A DNA stretch of 64,000 nucleotides from Clostridiales bacterium (GCA_021201535.1 JAJQEU010000051.1:1-64000); one strand, 5' to 3'; shown: positions 21,295-30,949, counted from the first letter of the stretch. Numbers and translations: made by a program. The notes: generated from the sequence alone by a model not told the origin.

Positions 21295-21900
21295 TTACTC
21301 TCCCATTGCCAGTGATTGTCCGACAGAATAAGCATGCGTTTTTAGTCCGCGGTTGTTTTCCGCAGCCTCAGGATCGTTTGCCTTGACACATATGATCCGT
21401 TTCTCATCCACAAAACCAAATCCGGGGAACACCGCTGCGAGATAATCAAAATACATGGAAAACATATTCGGATCCTCGTTATCCTGTGAATAAACCGTGA
21501 CGATCTTCTTCTGTCCATATCTCGGAGTACCGTCCAATCCAATTAATGGAAAAAACCTGTCATACAGATTTTTGACCATACCGCTCACCTGCATAAAATA
21601 AACCGGGGATCCTATTACTATCGCATCCGCATCCTTTACTTCTTTCAAAGCTTTGCTGAGCTCATCGTCTATTAAACAACACCAGTCTTTTTTAGCCACA
21701 TCATACTTATCTTCTACCATAGTACCTTCTCCGACACGACAGGCAAAACAACCCTGACAGGCCATAGCACGCATCTTGAACAACGTATAACTTTTAACTT
21801 CAGCATTATGCTCTTTTGCGCCGCGCTCAATCATTTGCAAAATTGTGGCTGTATTGCCGTCCATTCTTGGGCTCCCATTAAATATTACTATTTTTTTCAT
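21295..21900 (-). CDS. Flavodoxin-like NAD(P)H-dependent FMN oxidoreductase / iron-sulfur flavoprotein
   Basis: MKKIVIFNGSPRMDGNTATILQMIERGAKEH...CQGCFACRVGEG...DADAIVIGSPVYFMQVSGMVKNLYDRFFPL. Confidence 0.88.
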   Translation of the reverse strand: MKKIVIFNGSPRMDGNTATILQMIERGAKEHNAEVKSYTLFKMRAMACQGCFACRVGEGTMVEDKYDVAKKDWCCLIDDELSKALKEVKDADAIVIGSPVYFMQVSGMVKNLYDRFFPLIGLDGTPRYGQKKIVTVYSQDNEDPNMFSMYFDYLAAVFPGFGFVDEKRIICVKANDPEAAENNRGLKTHAYSVGQSLAMGE

Positions 21901-22080
21901 GTACTGTCTCCTTCATAAATGATCGGGAGTCACCGGACATCACATCGCACGGCAAATATCCCTTTATAACGCAAACAAATGTCAGCAAGAATGCATCAAA
22001 AAAAGAGATACATCCCCCGACACTTTGTTTACAAATCGTGCCCATGCCTCTGACAGCATGGGCACGCAAACCGAATCCCT

Positions 22081-22902
22081 TTAGAACTCGATATAATCAA
22101 GATTCAGTGATTCACCGGCAATCTCGACATCAATGTCCTTTTTATTGCCGGCCGCATCAATGCTGATCACATACTTGCCGTCGTCAAGTCCGTCAAACTT
22201 GAAGTCGCCAAAGAAGTTCGTCTTCTGCGAATCAACCAGCACGCCGTCCTTCCTGAGCTCGATGGTGGCGTTCTCGTAGCAGTCTCTGTTCACGAGAATA
22301 CCGCCAGCCACAAAATTCTTGGTGAACTTGTAGAGGTTCTTGTAATATACATGTGGATTCAGACCCAACTCCGGTCTGTAAACCTCAAGCTTCTCCGTCT
22401 CGATCATCGCCTGCATCTCGAGCGGATCAAGATGATATGCCTGGAATGTCTTTGTCGGGCAGGAGTGAACACACCTCGGTACACCGGGCTTCCAATCCGG
22501 ATCATCAAGCAAATGAGCACACATGGTACACTTCTGTGCAACATCTTTTTCATCGTTGTAATAAACCGCACCGTAAGGACACATGGAAGCCACTTCCTTA
22601 TGACCTCTTGCCTTATCCATATCGATCAGGACAATGCCGTCGTCTCTTCTGGTAGCATATCCGGCCGCTACAAGAGGACATTTCTCACAATGCTGGCAGG
22701 GCATTGAGAGATATACATAATCATTACGCGCGTATCTGCCGCGCTCTCTGCGCATTACATTCACCCAGCGATGTCCGTGACGCGGCTGAGACTCCGTATA
22801 ACCGGGCCATTCATTTCCAACGTGCTCATCTTTGCAGGACATAAGGCAGTTGTTGCAGTCATGACACCATCTGATATCGTGTACTAAATACCACTGTTTC
22901 AT
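22081..22902 (-). CDS. 4Fe-4S subunit of molybdenum oxidoreductase, pyrogallol-phloroglucinol transhydroxylase small-subunit-like
   Basis: MKQWYLVHDIRWCHDCNNCLMSCKDEHVGNEWPGYTESQPRHGHRWVNVMRRERG; CQHCEKCP, CPYGAVYYNDEKDVAQKCTMCAHLL, CVHSCPTK; C-terminal Ig/CnaB-like domain (ATIELRKDGVLVDSQKTNFFGDFKFDGLDDGKYVISIDA). Confidence 0.88.
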   Translation of the reverse strand: MKQWYLVHDIRWCHDCNNCLMSCKDEHVGNEWPGYTESQPRHGHRWVNVMRRERGRYARNDYVYLSMPCQHCEKCPLVAAGYATRRDDGIVLIDMDKARGHKEVASMCPYGAVYYNDEKDVAQKCTMCAHLLDDPDWKPGVPRCVHSCPTKTFQAYHLDPLEMQAMIETEKLEVYRPELGLNPHVYYKNLYKFTKNFVAGGILVNRDCYENATIELRKDGVLVDSQKTNFFGDFKFDGLDDGKYVISIDAAGNKKDIDVEIAGESLNLDYIEF

Positions 22903-22935
22903 CTCTTATTCTCCTTTCCTGGAGTATCTGCGGGA

Positions 22936-25536
22936 TTAATAAATCTCGTAGATACCTCCGTCCCATTTTTCTACTTCAACCTGAGCACTGTTCGGTGCCA
23001 TACCGCACGCATACTTGGACATATAGCGATCCGGTGTCAGGATATTCACGCACCCGCCGCGGTCTGCGGAGCATCCCGGTTTGCCGAGCGGAGCATACTC
23101 CGCGCAGGACTCATAGGAGTGAACGGTACCGGGCTGTACGCGCTCGCCCACCTGTGCACAGAGAATTACGGATCCTCTGTCGTTGAACGCGCGAACCAGG
23201 TCGCCGTCCTTGATGCCGCGGGCTTTCGCGTCAACGGAATTCATACGGATGATCCAGTAATACCAGCCGTCAACCAGTACACGGTGATCCTTGATATCCA
23301 GCATGAAGGAATCCTTCGCGTCGCCCATCGTATGGAAGGAGAATCTGGGATGAGGTGAAAGCATGCCGAGAGGATACTTCTTCGCAACCTCCGCGTGCCA
23401 GCTCTCCCATGCCGGTACATACTTATGCATGGCCGGACGATATTCATCAATATAACCCTGCTCCTCGAAACGAGATAAGCTGGTGGAGATAAACTCAATC
23501 TTTCCTGTCGTCGTCTGCAGACCCTTTAAGCCGACAGACTGGTTCGGAGCGGGACCCCAGTCCGGAGTATCGCGCTCACGGTTCTCGGCGAACCAGCGGA
23601 ACGCTACGGTCTTCTTACGGTTCGGGTTGATCGGAACTACCATATAACCCTTCTTGAAGAACTCATCAAACGTCATAACCTGCGGACAGTCTGTCGCGTT
23701 GTAATACTGTCTTACCCAGTCAAGCTCATCCTTGCCCTCAGAGAAAATTTCATAAATGCCGAGCTTCTTGGACATCAGCGCGTAAATCTCATAGTCGGAC
23801 ATAGACTCGCCCAGCGGCTCGATACACTTCGCCTGCAGGGAGATCACGCGGTTGTTCGCTGTCTGATAGGTATCCGGAATGTAGCCGGAGCAGTTACCAA
23901 ACTCGGAGATGTCCCAGCGCTCATAGTTCGTGCAGGCCGGAAGGATAACGTCCGCGAACATAACCTCGCCCTCGTTCCAGATCGACTGGCTCACTACAAA
24001 CTCAAGCGTATCGGAGTGATACATCTTCGCGTAACGGTTCGTCGCTGTCATCGTGCCGATATGCGGTCCACCGTACTTCCAGTACATCTTGATCTTGCCG
24101 TAGCCCGGAGCCGGATACTGATACGGATGCATCTGCGCTTCAATGGAAGCGCCGCAGAATCCCTTGCCGTACCACTCGAACTTGCCGTTCATGATACACT
24201 CCGGAATCTTCAGACGCGGAATGTGCTGACCGGCCTCCCAGTTTACCTTGACCGGAGCCGGGAAGGTCGTACGGCCGTCGAACATACGCCATGCGAACTT
24301 GTAACCCGCGGCGGAGTTCACGCAGTCACCGGAGATACCGCCGTCCGCGTAGCCCGGGAAGAAGAAATCATAGTCTACCGGCACGCCCTGTGTGGTGGAC
24401 CAGATGTTGGAACCCGGCTTGCCCATGCCCTGCATCGTCGCAAGAGCGATCATACCGCGGGTCCACTCAATACCATGGGTCGCACGACATGCGCCGCCCC
24501 AGCCGCCGAGTCCGCCGGCTGCAAGGTATGTATTCTTCTTCGCCCACTCACGCGCCAGCGCACGAATCTCACAGGCAGGAACACCGGACTCTTTCTCAGC
24601 CCACTCACAGGTCTTCGGGTAATTATCCTCACCCTTGCCTAATACATACTCAGCCCACTCCTCAAAACCGTAGGCATGAGTCGCCACATACTCTTTGTCA
24701 TATGTACCCTCTGTCAGCCAGGTGTATGCGATCGCGAAAGAAATCGCATGATCCGTACCAACCTTCGGGGACATCCACTTCATTCCCCACATATTCGCAG
24801 AATGGTTGAAGAAAGGATCAATAAATACCATCTGAACACCGAGTTCATCAAGCCAGCGACGTCTGATATGTGACTCGTACGCAGCGTACAGTCCGCTGTT
24901 TACCTCCGGATCGGAAGACCAGAACACAATCAGATCCGCATATTTCAGACCATCCTCAAGCAGATCGTACTGCTCCGGGTTTCCGAGTCTCCAGGAAAAG
25001 CCCCACATATGCATGCCGCCCCAGTGCCAGCCTTCCCAGCTGTCCGGGTTGTGATCCGCATAGGTGAATCCCATGAGGTTCATGAAACGGAAATAGGTGG
25101 AGTGACGGTAACCTACATTACCCCATAAATGGTGAGAAGACGGTGTGGACATGATGGATGCCGGGCCGCTCTCTCTCTTGATACGGTTGACTTCGTTCGC
25201 GACAATGTCGGTTGCCTCGTCCCAGCTGATTCTCTCATATCCTGAAATACCGCGGTTCTGGATATTTCTCTCACCGTTCGGGTCGAAGTCAACACGCTTC
25301 ATCGGATACAGGTTACGGCGATCAGAATAAATCATGGACTTCTGACCGGCCGTGAACGGCTGAATCGTCGTATACCTGGGCGCCTTGAACACTCTGCCTC
25401 TCGCTTCGATTGTCCAGCCCTCCGGATCGGTCTCATCAAAGTCCATCGGTGTAATGCGGATGATCTTACCATCCTTAACATATACGAACACCGGACCGCC
25501 GGTACTGGAGTTTGTTAAACGAATTTCGCCTTGCAT
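22936..25536 (-). CDS. Molybdopterin-dependent catalytic subunit, pyrogallol-phloroglucinol transhydroxylase large-subunit-like
   Basis: 866 aa; RLTNSSTGGPVFVYVKDGKIIRITPMDFDETDPEGW, DHNPDSWEGWHWGGMHMWGFSWRLGNPEQYDLLEDGLKYADLIVFWSSDPE; strongly resembles the Pelobacter acidigallici enzyme as recalled. No Tat signal. Confidence 0.88.
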   Translation of the reverse strand: MQGEIRLTNSSTGGPVFVYVKDGKIIRITPMDFDETDPEGWTIEARGRVFKAPRYTTIQPFTAGQKSMIYSDRRNLYPMKRVDFDPNGERNIQNRGISGYERISWDEATDIVANEVNRIKRESGPASIMSTPSSHHLWGNVGYRHSTYFRFMNLMGFTYADHNPDSWEGWHWGGMHMWGFSWRLGNPEQYDLLEDGLKYADLIVFWSSDPEVNSGLYAAYESHIRRRWLDELGVQMVFIDPFFNHSANMWGMKWMSPKVGTDHAISFAIAYTWLTEGTYDKEYVATHAYGFEEWAEYVLGKGEDNYPKTCEWAEKESGVPACEIRALAREWAKKNTYLAAGGLGGWGGACRATHGIEWTRGMIALATMQGMGKPGSNIWSTTQGVPVDYDFFFPGYADGGISGDCVNSAAGYKFAWRMFDGRTTFPAPVKVNWEAGQHIPRLKIPECIMNGKFEWYGKGFCGASIEAQMHPYQYPAPGYGKIKMYWKYGGPHIGTMTATNRYAKMYHSDTLEFVVSQSIWNEGEVMFADVILPACTNYERWDISEFGNCSGYIPDTYQTANNRVISLQAKCIEPLGESMSDYEIYALMSKKLGIYEIFSEGKDELDWVRQYYNATDCPQVMTFDEFFKKGYMVVPINPNRKKTVAFRWFAENRERDTPDWGPAPNQSVGLKGLQTTTGKIEFISTSLSRFEEQGYIDEYRPAMHKYVPAWESWHAEVAKKYPLGMLSPHPRFSFHTMGDAKDSFMLDIKDHRVLVDGWYYWIIRMNSVDAKARGIKDGDLVRAFNDRGSVILCAQVGERVQPGTVHSYESCAEYAPLGKPGCSADRGGCVNILTPDRYMSKYACGMAPNSAQVEVEKWDGGIYEIY

Positions 25537-25695
25537 GGCTAAACCTCCTTATAAATATGTGATAAAATATCGTATCCGCGAAACCTGCCGCAGCGCCAGA
25601 GTAGAGGATGCGCCGCCCCGGGCGGTTCCACAGATACCATTCGCTACAAAAAGGAACAAAAAACTCTGCTGCCCCCTTCTATAACGCATTGTAAG

Positions 25696-25714
25696 CTGTA
25701 TTGTCACCATACAG
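25696..25714. promoter_or_regulatory. Palindromic operator (site 5) in promoter of transhydroxylase-like operon 1
   Basis: CTGTATTGTCACCATACAG; minus strand reads TTGACTGTATGGTGACAATACAGCTTACAAT. Confidence 0.65.
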
Positions 25715-25844
25715 TCAAGATGAAATTTTCGGAAATCCGAAAAGTTTGTTCCTGCTCCACCGGCTGCTATTGAAAATATAGTTAAAATCCCGCATGCTGA
25801 TGCGAGAATTTTAACTATACTTTCAAACGGCACGACAGCTGATA

Positions 25845-26762
25845 TCAAAAATCTCTCTTGGCATGAAGATTGGAATATTTCTGTGCATATATGTAAAAGT
25901 CATTCAGTGCCGGATTTTTGTTTTTATTCTTGCGGACGAGCTGCATGGAAAGATACTTCTGCGGGACATCCTCCTCGATGGGAATAAAACGGAGGTTCAT
26001 ATTCGACGTCACCTCATCCTCCTCAAACACCAGGGATACACCCTCGCCCATCTCGATCGCCAGAAGCAGTTCTTCAAAATCTTCAAACTCCGCCGACACC
26101 TTCGGCACAAAATCAAAAGCCGCACATATATTATGAAGGTAATCATCCTCCGGCTTCAGCTTCATCGGAAGATAGCGCAGGAACGGGCTGTCTCTGAAAT
26201 CGGAAAGCTTCACATCCTTCTTGCGGAACAGCGGGTGACTCTTGTGAATCACAATGCCGACCCGGGAATAAAATAAGGTAACTTTCTCGACGCCCTGCAC
26301 CATCTTCACATCGTGGTCGGCGATCAGGATCGCGTCATAATAATCGTTCATCAGTCCCTCGACCAGCTTCCGCTGCGTGCAGCGCTCCTTCATGATCTGG
26401 ATCTCCGGGCGGTCCTCGCGGAACCCGGACAGCACCTGCGAGATATAGCTGTTCGACTTGATATGCTCCTGACAGCCGATCGAGATGCCACCGCTGAACT
26501 TCTTGACAGAGTTCTTCGCACGGGCCAGGGCATTCTGCCACTCGGTCACCATCTGTGAAAGTGTCTCCGCGAGCATCTGACCCTGGATCGTCAGCCGCAC
26601 GCCCTTCGTGTTACGGTCAAACAACGGCAAACCGAGCTCCTCCTCCAGAGAAGCGATCTGCCTGCTGATATTCGACTGGGAGATAAACAGTCCCTTCGCC
26701 GCCTTCGTGAAACTCAGGTGCGTCGCCACCTCGAGAAAACACTTTATCTGTAAATCGGTCAT
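25845..26762 (-). CDS. LysR family transcriptional regulator
   Basis: MTDLQIKCFLEVATHLSFTKAAKGLFISQSNISRQIASLEEELGLPLFDRNTKGVRLTIQGQML. Confidence 0.95.
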   Translation of the reverse strand: MTDLQIKCFLEVATHLSFTKAAKGLFISQSNISRQIASLEEELGLPLFDRNTKGVRLTIQGQMLAETLSQMVTEWQNALARAKNSVKKFSGGISIGCQEHIKSNSYISQVLSGFREDRPEIQIMKERCTQRKLVEGLMNDYYDAILIADHDVKMVQGVEKVTLFYSRVGIVIHKSHPLFRKKDVKLSDFRDSPFLRYLPMKLKPEDDYLHNICAAFDFVPKVSAEFEDFEELLLAIEMGEGVSLVFEEDEVTSNMNLRFIPIEEDVPQKYLSMQLVRKNKNKNPALNDFYIYAQKYSNLHAKRDF

Positions 26763-26843
26763 AATACAATCAGTCTCCTTGGTTCATGGGATATTTTGCA
26801 TAAAAACATGAAAAAAACGAAATCTATTTTATCAATATTATAC

Positions 26844-26862
26844 TGTATTCTTACAATACAGT
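26844..26862. promoter_or_regulatory. Palindromic operator (site 6) in promoter of LysR gene
   Basis: CTGTATTCTTACAATACAG; minus strand TTGACT-N17-TATAAT (TTGACTGTATTGTAAGAATACAGTATAAT). Confidence 0.7.
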
Positions 26863-27033
26863 CAATCTTTTCTTAAAAACAGATTCCAAAAACTGAACAT
26901 ATTATGTCATAATTATAGCAGTATACTCAATTCCCACTTATCCAAAAATCGCCGCTACTTATTTCGGTTCTGCATGAATGTCACAATTTTTTTCTCCTTA
27001 TTATATAAATTTTATATATTTTTAACATTTCGG

Positions 27034-27062
27034 TTGACTGTATAGTAGGAATACACTGTAAA
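27034..27062 (+). promoter_or_regulatory. Promoter/operator (site 7) of SSS symporter gene
   Basis: TTGACTGTATAGTAGGAATACACTGTAAA, same architecture as sites 3, 5 and 6. Confidence 0.65.
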
Positions 27063-27107
27063 ATCACTGTATTGAGTAGAGGGATTTTAGTTTAAGGAGG
27101 TTACTTT

Positions 27108-28673
27108 ATGGCTTTAGTAATTGCTATTGTGTACTTTGCTGTGCTGATCTTCGTCGCCAGTATGTACTCAAGAAAACGTGTAAAATCCGCTGAGGATTTT
27201 GCAAACGCGGGCGGCGGCCTCGGTTGGATCATGGTGACATTTTCCTTCGTACTCGCACCGCTCGGATCCGGTCACACGATGTCACTCTGGGAGAAGGCAG
27301 CGGGTGCCGGCGGCATCACCAGTCTGGTGGACTTCACCGGTATCGGCGCAGGCGCCATGTGGTGGGCACTCGGCGCAGGCGGTGTGTTCCTTCCGATCGC
27401 AATGCTCTGGATGGGACCCCTGTACAAGAAGATTGGTATGCCGACGGCTCCGGCCGCGATCGGCAAGATCTTCGGTAAGCGCATGGGTTATTTCCATGCG
27501 GCATTCCAGACCATGACCTGGACCGGCATCGGCATGTCCGAGCTGGTTGCCATCGGCACCGCGATCTACACGCTGTGCCAGGCCAGCGGCATCAATCTCG
27601 GTCTGTACGCATCCATTATCCTGGGATTTGTCCTGATCATCTGCTACGTATTCTTCGGCGGCATGCTTCAGATGGCATGGCTGAACTGTATCAATGCGGT
27701 CGTCATGCTCGGCGCATCCTACGCGGCCATCGCAATCATCGCCGGCAGCTATCTGTCCGACTACTTCGGAGCAGACGTTGGTTTCTGGGCTGGCGTAAAG
27801 CAGGCTTATGACGCGGCAGGATACAGCAGTGTACTGACACAGACAGGCACGATCACACAGCTGCCGATCTGGCTGTCGGTTATCATCCCGGTTATCGTAT
27901 TACATACGACGGCGGGCGCCGTATCCCAGACCATGATGCAGCCGTTCTTCGCGGCAAAGAGCCAGAAGGACTGCCGCAAGGGCGTCTTCCTCGGCTGCTC
28001 CCTGAACATTATGTCCAGCCTTCCGTGGATCTTCCTCGGCATCGCTGCCATGTCCATCCCGACCATCTCCTCTGTTGTAGGCGCGAACGGTATCGAAGCT
28101 GTTCCGACGATTGCTCAGCAGGGACTTCCGATTCCGGCGATCGGTCTTCTGATGGTAGCTCTCCTGTGTGCGACCCTTTCCACCGGCGGCGGCGTTGTTA
28201 TGGCAAACTCGAACGTGATCGCGAACGATATCGTGATCGGCTGCAACTGTCCGGATGCTACCCCCGAGAAGAAGCTTCGCATCAACAAGATCTGCATCAT
28301 CGTTGCAGCGGCGATCATCCTTCCGGGTGCTCTGATCATGGCTCACGAGTTCGTGTTCAACCTGTTCCTATGGGTGTTCTCGTTTGGTATGCCGGTCTTC
28401 GTGGTGTTCATTATCGGGTACAATTTCAAGGTCAGCAAAAAAGCAGCCTGGGCTACGGTTATCGTAACGTATATCCTGAACTGCATCTGGACATTTGTTG
28501 ACCTGTCCCCGTGGCTCGGCGACGTATGGTCCATGAATATGTACATCACGATGGTTGCATCCGTTATCCTCGGCGTAGTCTTCCACCTGATCTTCAAGGG
28601 TGAGCCGGCATGGAAGAAGACTCATGCGGACATCATCGCGGCAAACGACGCGAAAGAAGCTCAGGTAGCATAA
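27108..28673 (+). CDS. Sodium:solute symporter (SSS) family protein
   Basis: 521 aa, polytopic; YSRKRVKSAEDFANAGGGLGWIMVTFSFVLAPLGSGHTMSLWEKA...; LSTGGGVVMANSNVIANDIV. Confidence 0.88.
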   Translation: MALVIAIVYFAVLIFVASMYSRKRVKSAEDFANAGGGLGWIMVTFSFVLAPLGSGHTMSLWEKAAGAGGITSLVDFTGIGAGAMWWALGAGGVFLPIAMLWMGPLYKKIGMPTAPAAIGKIFGKRMGYFHAAFQTMTWTGIGMSELVAIGTAIYTLCQASGINLGLYASIILGFVLIICYVFFGGMLQMAWLNCINAVVMLGASYAAIAIIAGSYLSDYFGADVGFWAGVKQAYDAAGYSSVLTQTGTITQLPIWLSVIIPVIVLHTTAGAVSQTMMQPFFAAKSQKDCRKGVFLGCSLNIMSSLPWIFLGIAAMSIPTISSVVGANGIEAVPTIAQQGLPIPAIGLLMVALLCATLSTGGGVVMANSNVIANDIVIGCNCPDATPEKKLRINKICIIVAAAIILPGALIMAHEFVFNLFLWVFSFGMPVFVVFIIGYNFKVSKKAAWATVIVTYILNCIWTFVDLSPWLGDVWSMNMYITMVASVILGVVFHLIFKGEPAWKKTHADIIAANDAKEAQVA

Positions 28674-28686
28674 AGGAGGTAAGAAT

Positions 28687-28794
28687 ATGTGGGTATTACA
28701 GGATATTATCACACAGTATGTTTTAGGTATTGTTTTTTGTACGATTATCTTCATCATCTGGAAGATCAATCATAAAGACACGAAATTATTATAA
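28687..28794 (+). CDS. 35-aa single-TM microprotein downstream of symporter
   Basis: MWVLQDIITQYVLGIVFCTIIFIIWKINHKDTKLL; RBS AAAGGAGGTAAGAAT; below the ORF-track length cut-off. Confidence 0.7.
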   Translation: MWVLQDIITQYVLGIVFCTIIFIIWKINHKDTKLL

Positions 28795-28809
28795 GGAGGG
28801 AATATATAT

Positions 28810-28920
28810 ATGGGCGGAATTGCTACAGTATCAATATATCTTCTCTGCGTAGCTGTTGTACTCTTCATTATCTGCCTTGTAGGTGCGAAGAATCACAATA
28901 TCCCGGATGAGGAAGACTAA
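28810..28920 (+). CDS. 36-aa single-TM microprotein downstream of symporter
   Basis: MGGIATVSIYLLCVAVVLFIICLVGAKNHNIPDEED; RBS AAGGAGGGAATATAT; followed by terminator. Confidence 0.7.
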   Translation: MGGIATVSIYLLCVAVVLFIICLVGAKNHNIPDEED

Positions 28921-28969
28921 AAACTGAATAAGAAACAGTATTTAAAATCTTAACTACTCAAGAACGACG

Positions 28970-29006
28970 AACCCGGCCGGGCGCAATGCCCGGCCGGGTT
29001 CTGTTT
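28970..29006 (+). terminator. Intrinsic terminator of symporter operon
   Basis: AACCCGGCCGGGC-GCAAT-GCCCGGCCGGGTT followed by CTGTTTT. Confidence 0.88.
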
Positions 29007-29007
29007 T

Positions 29008-29046
29008 ATAATAAACTCCCATGCGCTGCTGTCGCAGCGCGCCAAC
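29008..29046. repeat. Dispersed repeat family B, copy 1
   Basis: TAAACTCCCATGCGCTGCTGTCGCAGCGCGCCAACA; near-identical at 59028-59066, diverged at 43411 and 32865. Confidence 0.75.
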
Positions 29047-29048
29047 AT

Positions 29049-29127
29049 CTATGAAAGCCGTCGAATATCCAGTCATCTGGTCATGCAAGCATGCCCATCT
29101 GTCTGTCTATTGACGACACTTTCATAG
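29049..29127. repeat. Dispersed repeat family A, copy 2, with 9-bp inverted ends
   Basis: CTATGAAAG ... CTTTCATAG bracketing the family A core; abuts family B copy. Confidence 0.7.
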
Positions 29128-29153
29128 TAATTACTTTTTGTATAAAAAATATA

Positions 29154-29182
29154 TTGACAATATTCCCTTTCCATAGTAGAAT
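29154..29182 (+). promoter_or_regulatory. Sigma70-type promoter of Uma2-like gene
   Basis: TTGACA (29154-29159), 17-nt spacer, TAGAAT (29177-29182). Confidence 0.65.
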
Positions 29183-29368
29183 CCAGTCAAAGCAATGATT
29201 CTTTTGCAAATGACACAGCGTCCTGCCGATATCATTTGCGGTCTGTACAATCTGACGGTCTGTTTTTCTCAGAGATTCATGCTTTTATATATTCACTATC
29301 CAAAAGCAGAGAATCCCGGATAAACACATCAGGTTCTCTGCACCCAATGATTTCAGGAGGAGAAGAAA

Positions 29369-29971
29369 ATGAAAAACGCTTTAAAACAAGCAGAAAAGGG
29401 GTACTGCACAATGCCAGGTCTGGAAGGTTATAAGAAAATCGAAAAAATCGACGGCGTGATCTATGAGATGTCACCATCCGCATCCATTTGTCACGGAATT
29501 ATCAACGGCAACATATATACAGCGATCAGTAATCAGCTGAAGGACAGTGTCTGCCGTGTCTTTATCGAAAATCTGGATTTCTATCTGGGTGAGGATGAGT
29601 GGCTTGTGCCGGATATCATCATTGTCTGTGATCCGCGCGAGATCAAAAACGGAAGATATCGCGGCACTCCGAAATTCATAGTGGAAATCTTAAGTCCCTC
29701 TACTGCCAAACGGGACAGAACACTGAAAAAACGCAAGTATGAAGCTGCCGGTGTCGAGGAGCTATGGCTCATCGAGCCGAAAGGCAAATCCCTTGAGATT
29801 TATTACCTCGAGGACGGAAAATACGAGTTGGAAGATACCTGGCTGCTGGAGGATGATAAAGAGAACGAGGATTACAATGCCGATGTCCGAATCAAGCTGC
29901 GAGGGTTGCCGCATATCTCGATGACACTGGCAGATATATTTGAGAATTCCGAGTGGGGATCCGGGAACTGA
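29369..29971 (+). CDS. Uma2 family (DUF820) PD-(D/E)XK endonuclease-like protein
   Basis: DEWLVPDIIIVCDPREIKNGRYRGTPKFIVEILSPSTAKRDRTLKKRKYEAAGVEELWLIEP is the Uma2 core. Confidence 0.9.
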   Translation: MKNALKQAEKGYCTMPGLEGYKKIEKIDGVIYEMSPSASICHGIINGNIYTAISNQLKDSVCRVFIENLDFYLGEDEWLVPDIIIVCDPREIKNGRYRGTPKFIVEILSPSTAKRDRTLKKRKYEAAGVEELWLIEPKGKSLEIYYLEDGKYELEDTWLLEDDKENEDYNADVRIKLRGLPHISMTLADIFENSEWGSGN

Positions 29972-30028
29972 CAGAGTACATAACATGTAAACAAAGAGCA
30001 TGACAACACAACATCTATTTCTTTCCGT

Positions 30029-30080
30029 ATAAAAAGGCCACATCAACGAATGCAGACACCGTTGAAATGACCTTTTTATT
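30029..30080. terminator. Putative bidirectional terminator between Uma2-like gene and moaC
   Basis: ATAAAAAGGCCACATCAACG...CGTTGAAATGACCTTTTTATTTAT imperfect hairpin with T-run. Confidence 0.65.
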
Positions 30081-30095
30081 TATCTCTTATTTCTC

Positions 30096-30584
30096 TCAAT
30101 GCTTCTCCACATCCGACCTGACAAAGTGCCCCGATTTTCCCCCGTCCTTTTCCAGCAGGAGAATATCGCGTATCACCATTCCGCGATCCACCGCCTTACA
30201 CATGTCATAAATTGTCAGCAGCGTAGCCGCAACGGCATTCAGCGCCTCCATCTCTATCCCTGTCTTCCCGGTCGTCTTGACAGATGCAACAGCTTCAATC
30301 TCCGATGTCTCCGGATAAAGTTTAAAATGAATATCCACGCCGGTCAGCAGCAGAGGATGACACATGGGAATCGTCTCCCAGGTCTTTTTCGCCGCCATAA
30401 CGCCCGCCACCTGGGCGACCGCTAACACGTCTCCCTTTTTCACCTTTCCCTCCGTGATGAGGGAGAAAGTCTCCGGCTGCATGGAAATCCGGCCGGAAGC
30501 GATGCCGATCCGGGCGGTATCCGCTTTCTCAGACACGTCCACCATCTTCGCGCGGCCCTGATCATTGATATGTGTTAATTCCAT
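30096..30584 (-). CDS. moaC: Cyclic pyranopterin monophosphate synthase
   Basis: [35 protein letters not shown]...[24 protein letters not shown]...[31 protein letters not shown]. Confidence 0.95.
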   Translation of the reverse strand: MELTHINDQGRAKMVDVSEKADTARIGIASGRISMQPETFSLITEGKVKKGDVLAVAQVAGVMAAKKTWETIPMCHPLLLTGVDIHFKLYPETSEIEAVASVKTTGKTGIEMEALNAVAATLLTIYDMCKAVDRGMVIRDILLLEKDGGKSGHFVRSDVEKH

Positions 30585-30601
30585 CCTGTACCTCCTGACA
30601 G

Positions 30602-30949
30602 TCAATATAAAATATCCCAGTCTGTCGGGAAACGCTGCACACCGATCAGCATGCCGTCAGTAATTTTGCGGTAATTCTCACCTATGGTGTATCCCATCTT
30701 ATTCATATCTTCCTCAATATACCGAATCATTTTATGATTGTTCGGCACCGCCTTGTATTCCTCCGGCGGAAGCACACCATGCTTTTCATTTTCGCTGTAG
30801 AAAGCGATATTGCAAGTCTCCGGACTGTTCCATATCCGAAAATAACCGATTCCCTTGTCCTCATACTTAAATTCAAACCGCATCACCTGAAACACGGAAT
30901 ATCTCTCAAGCATCTCCCAGTGAATTTTCACCTGTTTTAATTCAGCCAT
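30602..30949 (-). CDS. Uncharacterised 115-aa protein upstream of moaC
   Basis: [58 protein letters not shown]...; in line with moco genes; no family recognised. Confidence 0.65.
   Translation of the reverse strand: MAELKQVKIHWEMLERYSVFQVMRFEFKYEDKGIGYFRIWNSPETCNIAFYSENEKHGVLPPEEYKAVPNNHKMIRYIEEDMNKMGYTIGENYRKITDGMLIGVQRFPTDWDILY

Noticed and set aside
22936-25536. Classification of the first molybdoenzyme as a gut catechol dehydroxylase (Eggerthella/Gordonibacter type)
   Set aside because: Sequence resembles the cytoplasmic Pelobacter transhydroxylase much more closely as I recall it, and lacks a Tat signal; phylogeny needed to be sure.
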